A stretch of 64,000 bases of DNA from Bin87 sp965204395 (GTDB taxonomy: Bacteria; Chloroflexota; Dehalococcoidia; Lucifugimonadales; UBA3495): assembly GCA_965204395.1 (NCBI GenBank), contig OZ241987.1, positions 4,216,001-4,280,000 of the forward strand, written 5' to 3'. Positions 8,487-17,860 of the stretch are shown piece by piece. The translations under genes were made by a program, and so were the position numbers. Under the pieces are notes generated by a model, which had not been told where the DNA came from, made no database searches, and saw only the letters and a program-made list of their open reading frames with translations. Within the stretch, counting starts at the first letter, position 1, and every line of letters begins with the position of its first letter.

Positions 8487-9839
8487 ATGGACCGCACCAC
8501 TGAATTGCTGAGTTCCTACGCCTGCAACCTGTCATACGAGGACCTGCCGCCGGAGGTGATTCACCAGGTGAAACGCACGGTGGCCGACACGCTAGGCTGC
8601 GCGATGGGCGGGTACCTGAGCGAGCCCGCGAAAATCGCCCGTAAGCTGGCGGGGGATATTTCCAGCGGCACGCCGTCGCGGATCCTGGGGACCAACGACT
8701 ATACGTCGCTGGACATGGCGGGCTTCGCGAACGGGGTGATGGTGCGCTACCTGGACTGCAACGATTCGTACTTCTCGCCGGGCGGCGGGCATCCCTCGGA
8801 CATGATTGCGGCGCCGTTGGCCGTGGCGGACAGCGTGGGGGCGGACGGCCAGACGCTGATCACGGCGATTGCGCTGGCATACGAGGTGTTCTGCCGGATT
8901 GCGGACCAGGTGCCGGACAACCAGTGGGACCAGGGGATCCTGAGCGTGATCGGGGCGGCGTGCGGCGCGGGCAAAGTGCTGGGGTTGGACGAGGAGCAGA
9001 TGGGGCACGCGATTGCGCTGGCCGCGGTGCCGAACGTGCCGTTGCGAGTTACGCGCATGGGCGAGTTGTCGATGTGGAAGGGATGTGCGGCGGCGGCGGC
9101 CACGCGGTCGGGGATTTTCGCGGCGCAGTTGGCGGCAGAGGGGATGACCGGGCCGTTCGAGCCGTTTGAAGGGCGTCTCGGGTTGTGGGACAAGGCGATT
9201 GGATACCCGGTGGAGATTGAAGCGCTGGGCGGGGACGATGAACCGTTCAGGATCGTGGATACGATTTTCAAGTTCTACCCGTCGCAGATTCACACGCAGG
9301 CGCCGATTGATTTGGCGATACAGCTGCACGAACGGGTCGCGCCGGACGATATAGCGTCGATCAAGATACAGTCGTACCAGTCGGCGGTGAGCAGCGCGTC
9401 CACGGAGCCGGAAAAGTGGGACCCAAAGACACGGGAGACGGCCGACCACAGCATCCCATTCCTTACGGCGGTGGGATTGCGGGACGGAGCGGTTACGCCG
9501 GCGACGTTCGCGGCGGACCGAATCGCCGACGCCGGGCTGCGGACGATCATCAACAAGATGCGCATTGATGAGAATCCCGAGTTTACCGAGCGGTACCCGG
9601 AGCAATACAACTGCCACATAGAAGTGATCAAGCACAACGGACAGACCGAGGTGGCATCCACCAGCTATCCGAAGGGTCATGGCATGAATCCGCTGAGTGA
9701 CGCCGAGGTGGACGCGAAGTTCCGGCGGTTGGCGTGCCCTACCGTGACGGAGCAGCAGTGCGAGCAGGCCCTGGAGCTGATCTGGTCGCTGGAGAACCTG
9801 CCCAACCTGCGGGACATTTTTGACAGCCTGGTGGTGTAA
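8487..9839 (+). CDS. MmgE/PrpD family protein (2-methylcitrate dehydratase-like)
   Basis: A 450-residue protein with the family N-terminus TTELLSSYACNLSYEDLP...VKRTVADTLGCAMGGY and the conserved segment NG-VRYLDCNDSYF--GGHPSDMIAAPLA. The family includes PrpD, which dehydrates 2-methylcitrate in propionate catabolism, and cis-aconitate decarboxylase; many members in environmental bacteria have unknown substrates. Other methylcitrate-cycle genes are absent here, so the exact reaction is open. ATG 8487 is preferred over an in-frame TTG at 8463 because AAAGGA at 8470-8475 suits it. Confidence 0.88.
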   Translation: MDRTTELLSSYACNLSYEDLPPEVIHQVKRTVADTLGCAMGGYLSEPAKIARKLAGDISSGTPSRILGTNDYTSLDMAGFANGVMVRYLDCNDSYFSPGGGHPSDMIAAPLAVADSVGADGQTLITAIALAYEVFCRIADQVPDNQWDQGILSVIGAACGAGKVLGLDEEQMGHAIALAAVPNVPLRVTRMGELSMWKGCAAAAATRSGIFAAQLAAEGMTGPFEPFEGRLGLWDKAIGYPVEIEALGGDDEPFRIVDTIFKFYPSQIHTQAPIDLAIQLHERVAPDDIASIKIQSYQSAVSSASTEPEKWDPKTRETADHSIPFLTAVGLRDGAVTPATFAADRIADAGLRTIINKMRIDENPEFTERYPEQYNCHIEVIKHNGQTEVASTSYPKGHGMNPLSDAEVDAKFRRLACPTVTEQQCEQALELIWSLENLPNLRDIFDSLVV

Positions 9840-9941
9840 AAGCGGCCGGTGAGTCGGACAACTGGGTGTGAATCCATACGGGTAGGGAGATCGTATAAAC
9901 AACTGAGAGGTCGGATAGACCTTCGCACATCTGGGGGAGTC

Positions 9942-10514
9942 GTGTCAGACCCGAAGCACAGTGAAGATGTCCAACTGATATTGGACATAGGCAGCGGCGA
10001 CGAAAGGGCATTGGAGGCCGTGTACGACCGCTACGCCCATAGAATTTACTCCCTGGCGATGTCGGTGTTGAAGGATGAGGGGTTAGCGGAGGACGCCGTA
10101 CAGGAGGTGTTCTCCAACATCTGGCAGAAGGCGTCCAGCTATCGGCCGGAGATGTCGGCGCCGGGGACATGGATCATGTCGGTGGCGCATCACAAGATTG
10201 TTGACTTTTACCGATCGAGGCGTCGCACCACCGACCACACGGCGCAGCCAGAAATGGAGACTCTGATGCGGGTGCCCGACCAGAAACTGAGCGTCGAGCA
10301 GCAGGTGGAGAGGAGTTTCAACGCCAGGTTGGTGAGGGCGGCGTTATTGGAATTGCCGGAAGAACAGAGTCAGCCGTTATATCTGTCGGCGTGGCACGGC
10401 TACAGCCAATCTGAGATCGCGAAGATGCTGGACATACCGTTGGGGACAGTGAAGACGCGGATGCGATTGGGGATGCAAAAACTCAAGGCAGCGCTAGAGG
10501 AATATGTGGCCTGA
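9942..10514 (+). CDS. RNA polymerase sigma factor, ECF type (sigma-70 family)
   Basis: About 190 residues. Region 2 is visible as ALEAVYDRYAHRIYSLAMSVLKDEGLAEDAVQEVFSN (split here by eye) and continues into PGTWIMSVAHHKIVDFYR. Region 4 is LLELPEEQSQPLYLSAWHGYSQSEIAKMLDIPLGTVKTR in essence, ending RMRLGMQKLK. GTG 9942 with GGGGGAG just before it is preferred; the frame stays open upstream to 9849. ATCCA (9872-9876) and CGTAT (9892-9896) upstream loosely resemble an ECF promoter and may reflect autoregulation, a weak inference. It overlaps the following anti-sigma gene by 11 bp, so the two are translationally coupled. The C-terminal partner suggests a SigK-like group. Confidence 0.9.
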   Translation: MSDPKHSEDVQLILDIGSGDERALEAVYDRYAHRIYSLAMSVLKDEGLAEDAVQEVFSNIWQKASSYRPEMSAPGTWIMSVAHHKIVDFYRSRRRTTDHTAQPEMETLMRVPDQKLSVEQQVERSFNARLVRAALLELPEEQSQPLYLSAWHGYSQSEIAKMLDIPLGTVKTRMRLGMQKLKAALEEYVA

Positions 10515-11601
10515 GAATTACAGCAACCCCCCTGGGGGCGGCGAGCACCCGGAAGGGGAATTAGCAGCGTTCGCGCTGAACGCGCTGGATGATGCCGAAT
10601 TCCAGGCGGTGTTCAACCATGTGATCCAGTGCCTGCACTGCCAGGAAGTGCTGCTGGGGTTCCAGGAGACGTCGGCCCGCTTGACCGGCGCGGCCCCTGA
10701 GGCTCCGTTGCCGCCGAGATTGAAAGACCGGGTGCTGAACTCGGTTACCGGCCGGGAAGACCCGACTCAAACAGGATTGCCGCCGGCCGACTCGCGGTGG
10801 TCGGTGCGACGATTGCGGCGATGGCTGGCTCCGGTGGCAGTAGGGACATTGAGTTTGCTGCTGGCTCTGGCGGTGGGCGTGATTGCGTTGCAGGGGCAGG
10901 AGATCAACGAGCTAACGGCGGCGGTGGAGTCCGAGCGCGAATTGGTGGCGAACATGTCCGCTGCGTTGGCGGACCGGCAGGCACCGGGGAGCTTTGACGC
11001 CGGCGCGGCACGCAGCACGTCCGATTCCGCCGGGGCGCAAGACCACGCCATTAGAGAATCAGGAAGTGCGGTTTTTGCCGCTGCGGCGCAGACTTCCAGT
11101 CAAACGGCGGGTGAGCGGGTCAGCGCGCATGACAACGACGGTGGCGCGGTATCCAAGCAGGACGACATGACCATCGCCAACGCCGAAGAAGTCGACAAGA
11201 TGAAAGAGGAGATGGCCGACGTCGTTGAGGCCACCGTGCTTTCGGCGCAACCGGAGACGGAAAAGGTGCCCATGAAGTCGCCAATGGGGACGGAGCCGGA
11301 GGCGAAAGGGGTGTTAATGGTCCAGCCAAACGGCAGGAAGGGCGTGCTGATGGTGTCCGGGATGCCGGCGGACTCCTACCAGATCTGGCTGATGAGGGAC
11401 GGGCACCAGGTGCTGGTGGACCGGGTCGTGGTGAACGACGATGACGGCACCGGAGTGCAACCAATCGAGATGGACGAGTCGATTTTCCAGTTCGAGCAGG
11501 TGGCGCTGCTACCGGACGAGCGGCACGGGCCGACCAGTCCGCCGGGCGAACGGTTCCTGACGGCGCTGATCCTGCAGGGGCCGCCGATGCCGCCTCGGTA
11601 A
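10504..11601 (+). CDS. Membrane anti-sigma factor with zinc-finger start and RskA-like C-terminus
   Basis: A 365-residue protein. The N-terminal anti-sigma part carries H-x3-C-x2-C (FNHVIQCLHCQEVL, residues about 38-51), the zinc-binding ZAS signature. One transmembrane helix follows at about residues 108-132 (PVAVGTLSLLLALAVGVIAL), then a short coiled-coil-like stretch (ELTAAVESERELVANM), a long low-complexity linker, and an RskA-type extracytoplasmic domain (VLMVSGMPADSYQIWLM ... FQFEQVALLPDERHGPTSPPG). It should hold the adjacent sigma factor at the membrane until regulated proteolysis releases it. The unusually long polar linker (about residues 140-265) is notable. Confidence 0.88.
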   Translation: MWPENYSNPPGGGEHPEGELAAFALNALDDAEFQAVFNHVIQCLHCQEVLLGFQETSARLTGAAPEAPLPPRLKDRVLNSVTGREDPTQTGLPPADSRWSVRRLRRWLAPVAVGTLSLLLALAVGVIALQGQEINELTAAVESERELVANMSAALADRQAPGSFDAGAARSTSDSAGAQDHAIRESGSAVFAAAAQTSSQTAGERVSAHDNDGGAVSKQDDMTIANAEEVDKMKEEMADVVEATVLSAQPETEKVPMKSPMGTEPEAKGVLMVQPNGRKGVLMVSGMPADSYQIWLMRDGHQVLVDRVVVNDDDGTGVQPIEMDESIFQFEQVALLPDERHGPTSPPGERFLTALILQGPPMPPR

Positions 11602-11623
11602 AATGCACAGGAGGTATGGTTGA

Positions 11624-11785
11624 ATGGTTGAAACCAGAGTGGATACACCGAAACCGATCCCTCCTGCGAACGCACGGCGGGATGACGGGTTGGATTGCGA
11701 GATCTGTGGGGCGCGGATGCACGAGCGCAGTTGCAAGATAACGTGCCGCAACTGCGGGTTCACGCGGGATTGCTCTGATCCGTAG
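11624..11785 (+). CDS. Small zinc-ribbon protein, 53 residues
   Basis: ATG 11624 is preceded by AGGAGGT (11608-11614). The product has two metal-binding pairs, C-E-I-C-G and C-R-N-C-G, plus flanking cysteines (HERSCKITC and TRDCSDP). This C-x2-C...C-x3-C-x2-C pattern ending in RDCSDP resembles small uncharacterised zinc-ribbon proteins of Chloroflexota and Actinomycetota, which I recall only as conserved hypotheticals. It begins 22 bp after the anti-sigma gene and may be cotranscribed. Function unknown. Confidence 0.7.
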   Translation: MVETRVDTPKPIPPANARRDDGLDCEICGARMHERSCKITCRNCGFTRDCSDP

Positions 11786-11820
11786 CGGCGTGGCCGAGAG
11801 ATCTGACGAACGACATTGAG

Positions 11821-11848
11821 GTAGGGGCGAATGATTATTCGCCCCTAC
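11821..11848. repeat. GTAGGGGCGAAT palindrome, copy 1
   Basis: GTAGGGGCGAAT and ATTCGCCCCTAC are perfect 12-bp arms around GATT. The same unit occurs at 13637-13660. It lies between convergent genes and may act as a transcription end signal, but there is no T-tract. Confidence 0.75.
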
Positions 11849-11892
11849 TGAGCACGGGTCGTAAGCTCGAGATGGTTGTTGGGCGTTGCCAA

Positions 11893-11910
11893 GGCGAGGC
11901 ATGCCTCGCC
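11893..11910. repeat. GGCGAGGCATGCCTCGCC palindrome
   Basis: An 18-bp perfect palindrome followed by CCTACA. It looks like a relative of the GTAGGGGCGA... repeat 45 bp upstream, with a degenerate left end. Confidence 0.6.
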
Positions 11911-11987
11911 CCTACAGGAGCCGCGTCAAACGCGTCTTACGTCGTCAGCCCAGCGCAAAGCTGGAGACGATTGGTTTTGCGTCCTGA

Positions 11988-13412
11988 TCAGCAAGAAGGG
12001 AAGAGCCACCAATCGGGGGCGTCGCGCAGGGGCAAATAGCGGAAGAGTTCTGGGTGGATATCGACGGCCAGGCGCATGGCTTCGATGACGGGCAGGCGGA
12101 TTGACTCGTGGGCCTGGAGTGATGCCCTCAGTTTGAAGAGGTGGTAGCACTCCCTCAGGCTCAGGCGGGACAGGATGCGCTGGCGGTGGGCGTGGGTTAC
12201 CAGGTATTGCGCGACGGCGGGGGAATGGTCTGAGAGCGCTCGGAAGGCGGATTCTGCGCCCTGTATTGCATCTTTGAACACGCCCCTTAAGCCAGCGTTG
12301 CACACCAATTCGGGGATATCGCAGCCGTTGGCGATGGTGAGAGGTTGCGATAAGTAGGTCTGCATGCGGTGGCGGCGAAACTCGCGCAGAGCGCCGTAAT
12401 CGAAGGTGAACTCGAACGTGTAGCCGACCAGTTCGAACTCACGGGGCGCTGAGTCGTGGGGGCCGATGGATTGCACAGCAGCGTCGATTATGTCGAGTTG
12501 TTCATCATGGGATAGAGTTGACGATTGCGTCACTGCATCGGTGTAGGAGCCGCCGTTGCGGTAGAGCAAGGCAGCAGCGAGTTTTGCAAACGGGTTCCCG
12601 TCGTGGTCTACCAGAGAAACGTTCACCTTGCTTGATGATGGCTCTTCGGGCGTCGCGGTTGATTCCACGGACCGCAATTCGGCTAGGTAAGGGTTGTGGT
12701 CGGCGTATTTGACGAGGGTGGGGGTGATGGTGCGGCCCTGTTCCCTGATTTCAAGGCCGATGGCGCGTTCCTCTTCCAACTGCGAGGACATCAACTTACT
12801 GATGGCGTGTTCCAGGGTGCGGGCGTTGGCGGTTATCCCAACGTTGGTGAGGGTCGCGGCGGGCAGGATGGCGCGGCAGGCATCGGTGGCTAGGCGGCGG
12901 AGGCGGAGCCCGTAGGCGGAATCGCGCTCGTTATCGCGTTGGGGCACCGTGCGGCGGAGGTGGTCCAGCGTGCCGTCGAGCAGTTGGTGATAGGTGGCGA
13001 ACAGGTTCCGGCAGGATGCGACGTATGTTTCGCGCAATGCGGGCTCGGAATCCAGTTCCTGCGGGACGTGAAAACTGCCGGGGTCGATGACTTGGTAGCG
13101 CGAAGACTTTTCGGTGTATGAGGCGAGGCGGTTGTCCTCGAGGGTGTCGCAGGCGAGGCGGGAGATGTTTTCGACGGCGAGGTGAAGGATGGCATGTTCC
13201 GCGACGGAGGCATGACCGTAACCGACCACCCAGCGTTCGTTGAAGCTGGCGGCGCTTTCGGCGGTGACGCGCTGGGCGATTTCGTCGAAGGGCTCCGGCG
13301 ACCGGGAGGTCATCGCGAAGGTTACGGCGATCTGCTCCTCGGTGAGGTCGCGGGGGGACAAGGGGTAGATGCGGCGAATGTTGTATTGGGGTTGGGAAGA
13401 CTGGAGGCTCAT
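11988..13412 (-). CDS. thyX: Double-domain ThyX-like flavin-dependent thymidylate synthase
   Basis: A 474-residue protein, about twice the usual ThyX length of 220-250, made of two ThyX-like halves. ThyX makes dTMP from dUMP using FAD, NADPH and methylene-tetrahydrofolate. The first half has GHASVAEHA (66-74) and ISRLACDT, then EDNRLASYTEKSSRY (92-106), where the usual RHR of the ThyX motif is replaced by DNR while the S...SSRY part is kept. The second half has REFRRHRMQTYLSQPL (343-358), keeping RRHR but not the SxRY end. The two halves therefore look complementary. Similar fused proteins occur in Chloroflexota, so whether this one is the main thymidylate synthase is unsure. No ThyA is seen in the window. 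Confidence 0.8.
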   Translation of the reverse strand: MSLQSSQPQYNIRRIYPLSPRDLTEEQIAVTFAMTSRSPEPFDEIAQRVTAESAASFNERWVVGYGHASVAEHAILHLAVENISRLACDTLEDNRLASYTEKSSRYQVIDPGSFHVPQELDSEPALRETYVASCRNLFATYHQLLDGTLDHLRRTVPQRDNERDSAYGLRLRRLATDACRAILPAATLTNVGITANARTLEHAISKLMSSQLEEERAIGLEIREQGRTITPTLVKYADHNPYLAELRSVESTATPEEPSSSKVNVSLVDHDGNPFAKLAAALLYRNGGSYTDAVTQSSTLSHDEQLDIIDAAVQSIGPHDSAPREFELVGYTFEFTFDYGALREFRRHRMQTYLSQPLTIANGCDIPELVCNAGLRGVFKDAIQGAESAFRALSDHSPAVAQYLVTHAHRQRILSRLSLRECYHLFKLRASLQAHESIRLPVIEAMRLAVDIHPELFRYLPLRDAPDWWLFPSC

Positions 13413-13725
<313 letters not shown>

Positions 13726-15366
13726 TCAGCCACGACAGAAGGTGGGGAAGCCGTCGGGCATGACGACCTCGATGAGGTGGATTTTGTCGGCGGCGACGGC
13801 GTCCTGGACGGCGCGGGACATCTCGGCGACGTTGTGGACGCGGGTGCCGCCGATGCCGTAGGAATCGAACAACTTGATGAAGTCGGGGTTGACGAGATCG
13901 GTGGCCATCGGCTGGCTGCCTCGGTCGCGTTGGTAGCCTTTGAGAACGCCCCACGCCGAATCGTTGAAGATCATGACGATAGGGTTGATGCCGTACTGGA
14001 CGGCGGTGCCGAGTTCCTGGGCATTGTACTGGAACCCGCCATCGCCGGAGACGCAGATCACCGGGCTGTTGGGGCGGCCGACCTTCGCGCCCATTGACGC
14101 TGGGTAGGCGAAGCCGAGGCCGGCCCAACCGTGGGGGTACATGTAGCTGCGGGGTTGGTTCATCTGGAGGCAGCGGACGGCGCGGTTGGCGGGGACGGTG
14201 GCGTCCAGGGCGAAGATGGTGTCGTCGGGGATGACGGAACGAACGGACTCCCAAGCCTTGAGTTCCGGGCCCCACTGTTCCTGGAGGCCGGAATAGATCT
14301 GATCCTTGAGGGTGGCGATTTCGTTGCGGTAGGCATCGCCGGAACCGATGTCGGCGCTGCCGGCGGCGCTAAGGAACTGGCGGACGACCGCTCCGCTGTT
14401 GGCCGGGATTCCGACCTCAGTGTCGTAGTTGCGGCCGATGTAGTCGCCGTCGAGCATGACGTGGACGATCTTTTCGGGCAGTTTGAGGCCCACGCCGGAG
14501 GTGGAGCGGTAGGGCAGGTTGCTGCCCAATACGAGGGCAACGTCGCAGTCGCCGAGCCAATCGAGGACGGGGTTCTGGCCCCAGATGCGGTTGCCGAGGG
14601 CCATGCCCAGGGAGAGCGGGTGGTTTTCGGGGAAGGTTCCCTTTGCGCCGTCGCCGGTGACTACAGGCGCGCCGAGTCTTTCGGCCAGTTGGATTATGTC
14701 ATCCGCGCCGCCAGTGGTGTGAATCTCTTCGCCAAGGAATATTACGGGGCGTTTTGCGTTGCGGAGAAGGTTCCAGGCGCGCTCTACCTGGACGGGGTCG
14801 CCCTGGGGAACGTCGGGCTCGCGGGGTCGCAGGACCTCGACGTCGGCCCGCTGGCCGAGGAGGTCGGTGGGGACCTCAAGCTCGATGGGTCGGGGGCGAC
14901 GCTCGCGGAAACGGACGAACGCCTCGACGAAATGGTCGGGGATGGACTCGATCTGACCGATCTGGGCGTTCCAGTCGGTGACGGCGGCGAACATGCCGAG
15001 CTGATCCTTGGTCTCGTGGGTCGCCATCTTGCCGGTGCCGATGAACTCGGTTTCGACGTTGGTGGTCACCTGCAGGATGGAGGAACCCGAAAAGTACGCC
15101 TCGCCCATGGCTCCGACGGAGTCGGCGGCGCCGGGGCCGGTGCTGGTGAGCAGGACGCCGGGCTTGCCGGTGGCGCGGGAGTAACCGTCGGCCATGTAGC
15201 CACAGCCGAGTTCGAGGCGGCCACCGATGAACCGGACGTCGTCCTGGCTTTCAAACAGGGCGTCGAACAGGTCGAGGGTGTGGACGGAGATGATGCCGAA
15301 AACGGTGTCGACACCCTGGGCCTGCAAGGATGCGACCACTGCCTGGCCGCCGGTCATTTGTGGCAT
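13726..15366 (-). CDS. Thiamine pyrophosphate-dependent enzyme (acetolactate synthase-like)
   Basis: A 546-residue protein of the ALS/benzoylformate decarboxylase superfamily. ATG 15366 follows AGGAGC at good spacing; a longer frame upstream runs through a repeat. The N-terminal domain has VFGIISVHTLDLF and RLELGCGYMADGYSRATGKPGV, keeping the Glu that activates TPP but with Leu where many relatives have His (RHE). The TPP-binding motif is GDGGFQYNAQELGTA...NDSAWG near 425-460. It lies 156 bp after the E2 gene of the dehydrogenase operon, same strand. The substrate is uncertain; a 2-oxo acid decarboxylase or carboligase is likely. Confidence 0.82.
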   Translation of the reverse strand: MPQMTGGQAVVASLQAQGVDTVFGIISVHTLDLFDALFESQDDVRFIGGRLELGCGYMADGYSRATGKPGVLLTSTGPGAADSVGAMGEAYFSGSSILQVTTNVETEFIGTGKMATHETKDQLGMFAAVTDWNAQIGQIESIPDHFVEAFVRFRERRPRPIELEVPTDLLGQRADVEVLRPREPDVPQGDPVQVERAWNLLRNAKRPVIFLGEEIHTTGGADDIIQLAERLGAPVVTGDGAKGTFPENHPLSLGMALGNRIWGQNPVLDWLGDCDVALVLGSNLPYRSTSGVGLKLPEKIVHVMLDGDYIGRNYDTEVGIPANSGAVVRQFLSAAGSADIGSGDAYRNEIATLKDQIYSGLQEQWGPELKAWESVRSVIPDDTIFALDATVPANRAVRCLQMNQPRSYMYPHGWAGLGFAYPASMGAKVGRPNSPVICVSGDGGFQYNAQELGTAVQYGINPIVMIFNDSAWGVLKGYQRDRGSQPMATDLVNPDFIKLFDSYGIGGTRVHNVAEMSRAVQDAVAADKIHLIEVVMPDGFPTFCRG

Positions 15367-15420
15367 GGTTGGGCTCCTGCGAGATTGATGAAATTGAGTA
15401 AACGGGAAAACGCCGCTTTT

Positions 15421-15462
15421 CACCCTCACCCTGACCCTCTCCCATCAAGGGGGAGGGGACAG
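15421..15462. repeat. CCCTCTCCC hairpin repeat, copy 2
   Basis: CACCCTCACCCTGACCCTCTCCC pairs imperfectly with GGGGGAGGGG across ATCAA (arms 15435-15443 and about 15449-15458). It is the second member of the family at 4369 and 25834, and lies between the E2 gene and the TPP enzyme gene. Confidence 0.65.
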
Positions 15463-15522
15463 TTGGGCCGCATCACCGGACGTCGCAACATCGGGTAGAT
15501 TGGCTAGCAAAAGCTCGGATGA

Positions 15523-16785
15523 TCAGAGGAGGAGGCTGACGGGGTTTTCGAGGACGCGCTTGATTTCCATGAGGAACTGGGCGGCCTCTGCGCCGTCGGC
15601 GACGCGGTGGTCGGTGGAGAGGGTGGCCTTCATCATGGTGCCGACGGTGAGTTCGCCGTCGCGAACGACGGGGACCTGCTTTACGCTGCCGACGGCCAGG
15701 ATTGCCGCGTGGGGCGGGTAGATGATGGCGGTGAAGCTCTCCACGTCGAACATGCCCATGTTGCTGATGCTGAACGTGGTGGAGCTGTATTCCTCGTTGC
15801 GGAGGGTGCCGCTGTTGGCGCGGCTGATGAGGTCCTTGGTGGCGGCGGCGATCTGGAGCAGGGACTTGCTTTCGCAGTTGCTAACACCGGGGAGGATGAG
15901 TCCGGATTCCAGGGCGATGGCGATGCCGATGTTCATCGCGCCGTGGACTTCCAAATGGTCGCCGCGGTAGAAGGAATTGAACTTGGGATGGTTCCGGAGA
16001 GCAAGGGCGCAGGCCTTGACCATGAGGTCGTTGACGCTGACGCGGTTCTCGGGGTCTGAGGCGTCGTTAACGTCGCGACGGAGGCCCATGGCTGCCGCCA
16101 TGTCGATCTCGGCGGTGACGTAGAAATGGGGCGCGTTGGCCTTGCTGTCGGAGGTTACGCGTGCGATGGTCTGGCGCATCCGGCTCAGTTCGATACGAGA
16201 GTCGGAGGGCGCGGCGGCGGGTGCAGCAGCAGGGGCCGGTCCAGGCGCGGGGGCTGGGGCTGGTGCCGGAGCGGGTTCGGCGGCGGGTTGGTAACTTTCG
16301 ATGTCGCGCTCAGTGATGCGGCCGTTGGGTCCGGTTCCGGCAACGAGAGAGATATCGATGCCGCGCTCGCGGGCGAGACGGCGGGCGATGGGGGAGGCGC
16401 GCACCTGTCCATCGGCTGAGGCCGGAGCGGGTGCAGCAGCAAGGGCCGGTGCAGGTTCTGGAGCCGGGGGTGGCGCAGCAGGAGCGGCGGGCGCCGCAGC
16501 GGGCGCTGGCGCTGGGGCAGCAGCGGCCACGTCGGGGACGGCTTCGCCGGGCTCGGTGATGATGGCGATGAGATTGCCGACGGGTACGGCGATGCCTTCC
16601 TGGGCGACGATGCGTCCGAGGACGCCGCCGGTATAGGCTTCGAATTCGACGGTTGCCTTATCGGTCTCGATATCGGCGATGACCTCGCCGCGGTCCACCG
16701 TTTCGCCCTCCTGCTTGTACCAGCGGACGACGGTGCCTTCCCGCATATCGTATCCCATCTGTGGCATGACGACGTTGGTTGCCAC
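15523..16785 (-). CDS. pdhC: 2-oxo acid dehydrogenase E2, dihydrolipoyl acyltransferase
   Basis: A 420-residue protein with three parts. A lipoyl domain covers residues 1-78, with the lipoyl-lysine in ETDKATVEFEA. A long Ala/Pro linker follows. A peripheral-subunit-binding domain is at about 130-165 (ASPIARRLARERGIDI...GPNGRITERDIE). The acyltransferase domain covers about 190-420 and ends with the active-site DHRVADGAEAAQF. It forms the core of the complex that passes the acyl group to CoA. The neighbouring E1alpha, E1beta and E3 genes complete the complex. The substrate is most likely pyruvate; acetoin or branched-chain acids are alternatives. Confidence 0.92.
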   Translation of the reverse strand: MATNVVMPQMGYDMREGTVVRWYKQEGETVDRGEVIADIETDKATVEFEAYTGGVLGRIVAQEGIAVPVGNLIAIITEPGEAVPDVAAAAPAPAPAAAPAAPAAPPPAPEPAPALAAAPAPASADGQVRASPIARRLARERGIDISLVAGTGPNGRITERDIESYQPAAEPAPAPAPAPAPGPAPAAAPAAAPSDSRIELSRMRQTIARVTSDSKANAPHFYVTAEIDMAAAMGLRRDVNDASDPENRVSVNDLMVKACALALRNHPKFNSFYRGDHLEVHGAMNIGIAIALESGLILPGVSNCESKSLLQIAAATKDLISRANSGTLRNEEYSSTTFSISNMGMFDVESFTAIIYPPHAAILAVGSVKQVPVVRDGELTVGTMMKATLSTDHRVADGAEAAQFLMEIKRVLENPVSLLL

Positions 16786-16847
16786 GTTGTCCTCCTGTGC
16801 TGACGCGTTGCTAGGTTGGGGGCAGGGCCGAAATTGGCCCGCTAATG

Positions 16848-17831
16848 CTATCGACCGTTGACGAGTTTTCGGGCCGCGGCGACCACGGAATCGACGCTGG
16901 GGATGGCCGCCATCTCGAGAGGGTACGAGTATGGCATGGGCACCTCGGCGCCGGCGACGCGGGCGACCGGGGCGTCCAGGTAGTCGAACGCTTCTTCCTG
17001 AATCTGGGAGACCAGTTCGCCGGCGAAGCCGCCGATGCGGGTGGTTTCCTCGACCATGAGGGCCCGGTGGGTCTTTTTAACCGAGTTGACCAAGGTTTCG
17101 GAGTCCAGAGGCCGGAGGGTGCGCAGGTCGATGACGTCGGCCTCGATGCCCTCCTGGGCTAGGATGCCGGCGGCCTGCTCGGCGACGTTGGCCATGCGGG
17201 AATAACCGCAGAGGGTGATGTCCTTGCCGGTGCGGCGGACGTCGGCCTTGCCGATGGGCACGCGATAGTCCCCGACGGTGGGCGCGTCGCCGCGGGTGCC
17301 GTAGAGGAGGATGTGCTCGACGAACATGACCGGGTCGTTGAGTTCGCGGCAGGAGCGGAACAGTCCGATCACATCGCTGGGAGTGGCCGGCGTGACGACG
17401 GTGAGCCCGGGGATGGATGCGTACATGCCCTCAAAGGACTGGGAGTGGGTCGCGCCCACGGACGCGCCGGCTCCGGTGACGGTGCGGATGATCAGGGGAA
17501 TGGAGAACTGGCCGCCGGACATGTAGCGGATCTTGGCGGCGTGGTTGACGATTTGGTCCATGGCCAGGAGGCTGAAGTTGATGGTCATCAACTCAACCAC
17601 GGGCCGCAGGCCGGCCATGGCAGCACCGACTCCGGCGCCCACGATGACGGATTCGGCGAGCGGGGAGTCCTTAATGCGTTTCTTGCCGTAGCGTTCGGTG
17701 AATCCCTTGGTTACGGCGAAAGCGCCGCCGTAGGGGCCGATGTCCTCGCCCATGAGGAAGACGCGCTCGTCCTCATCGAGGGCTTCCCGGAGAACGGACG
17801 ATACGGCGTCGCGATAGGTTATGACCGACAT
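16848..17831 (-). CDS. pdhB: 2-oxo acid dehydrogenase E1 component, beta subunit
   Basis: A 327-residue transketolase-like beta subunit, with RDAVSSVLREALDEDERVFLMGEDIG at the N-terminus, TKGFTERYGKKRIKDSPLAES, and a C-terminal PYSYPLEMAAIPSVDSVVAA. Together with the alpha subunit it forms the TPP-dependent decarboxylase of the complex. It starts 29 bp downstream of the alpha gene and is followed 62 bp later by E2. Confidence 0.92.
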   Translation of the reverse strand: MSVITYRDAVSSVLREALDEDERVFLMGEDIGPYGGAFAVTKGFTERYGKKRIKDSPLAESVIVGAGVGAAMAGLRPVVELMTINFSLLAMDQIVNHAAKIRYMSGGQFSIPLIIRTVTGAGASVGATHSQSFEGMYASIPGLTVVTPATPSDVIGLFRSCRELNDPVMFVEHILLYGTRGDAPTVGDYRVPIGKADVRRTGKDITLCGYSRMANVAEQAAGILAQEGIEADVIDLRTLRPLDSETLVNSVKKTHRALMVEETTRIGGFAGELVSQIQEEAFDYLDAPVARVAGAEVPMPYSYPLEMAAIPSVDSVVAAARKLVNGR

Positions 17832-17860
17832 GATGATTCCTCTCCTTGGGGCCTGGCACT

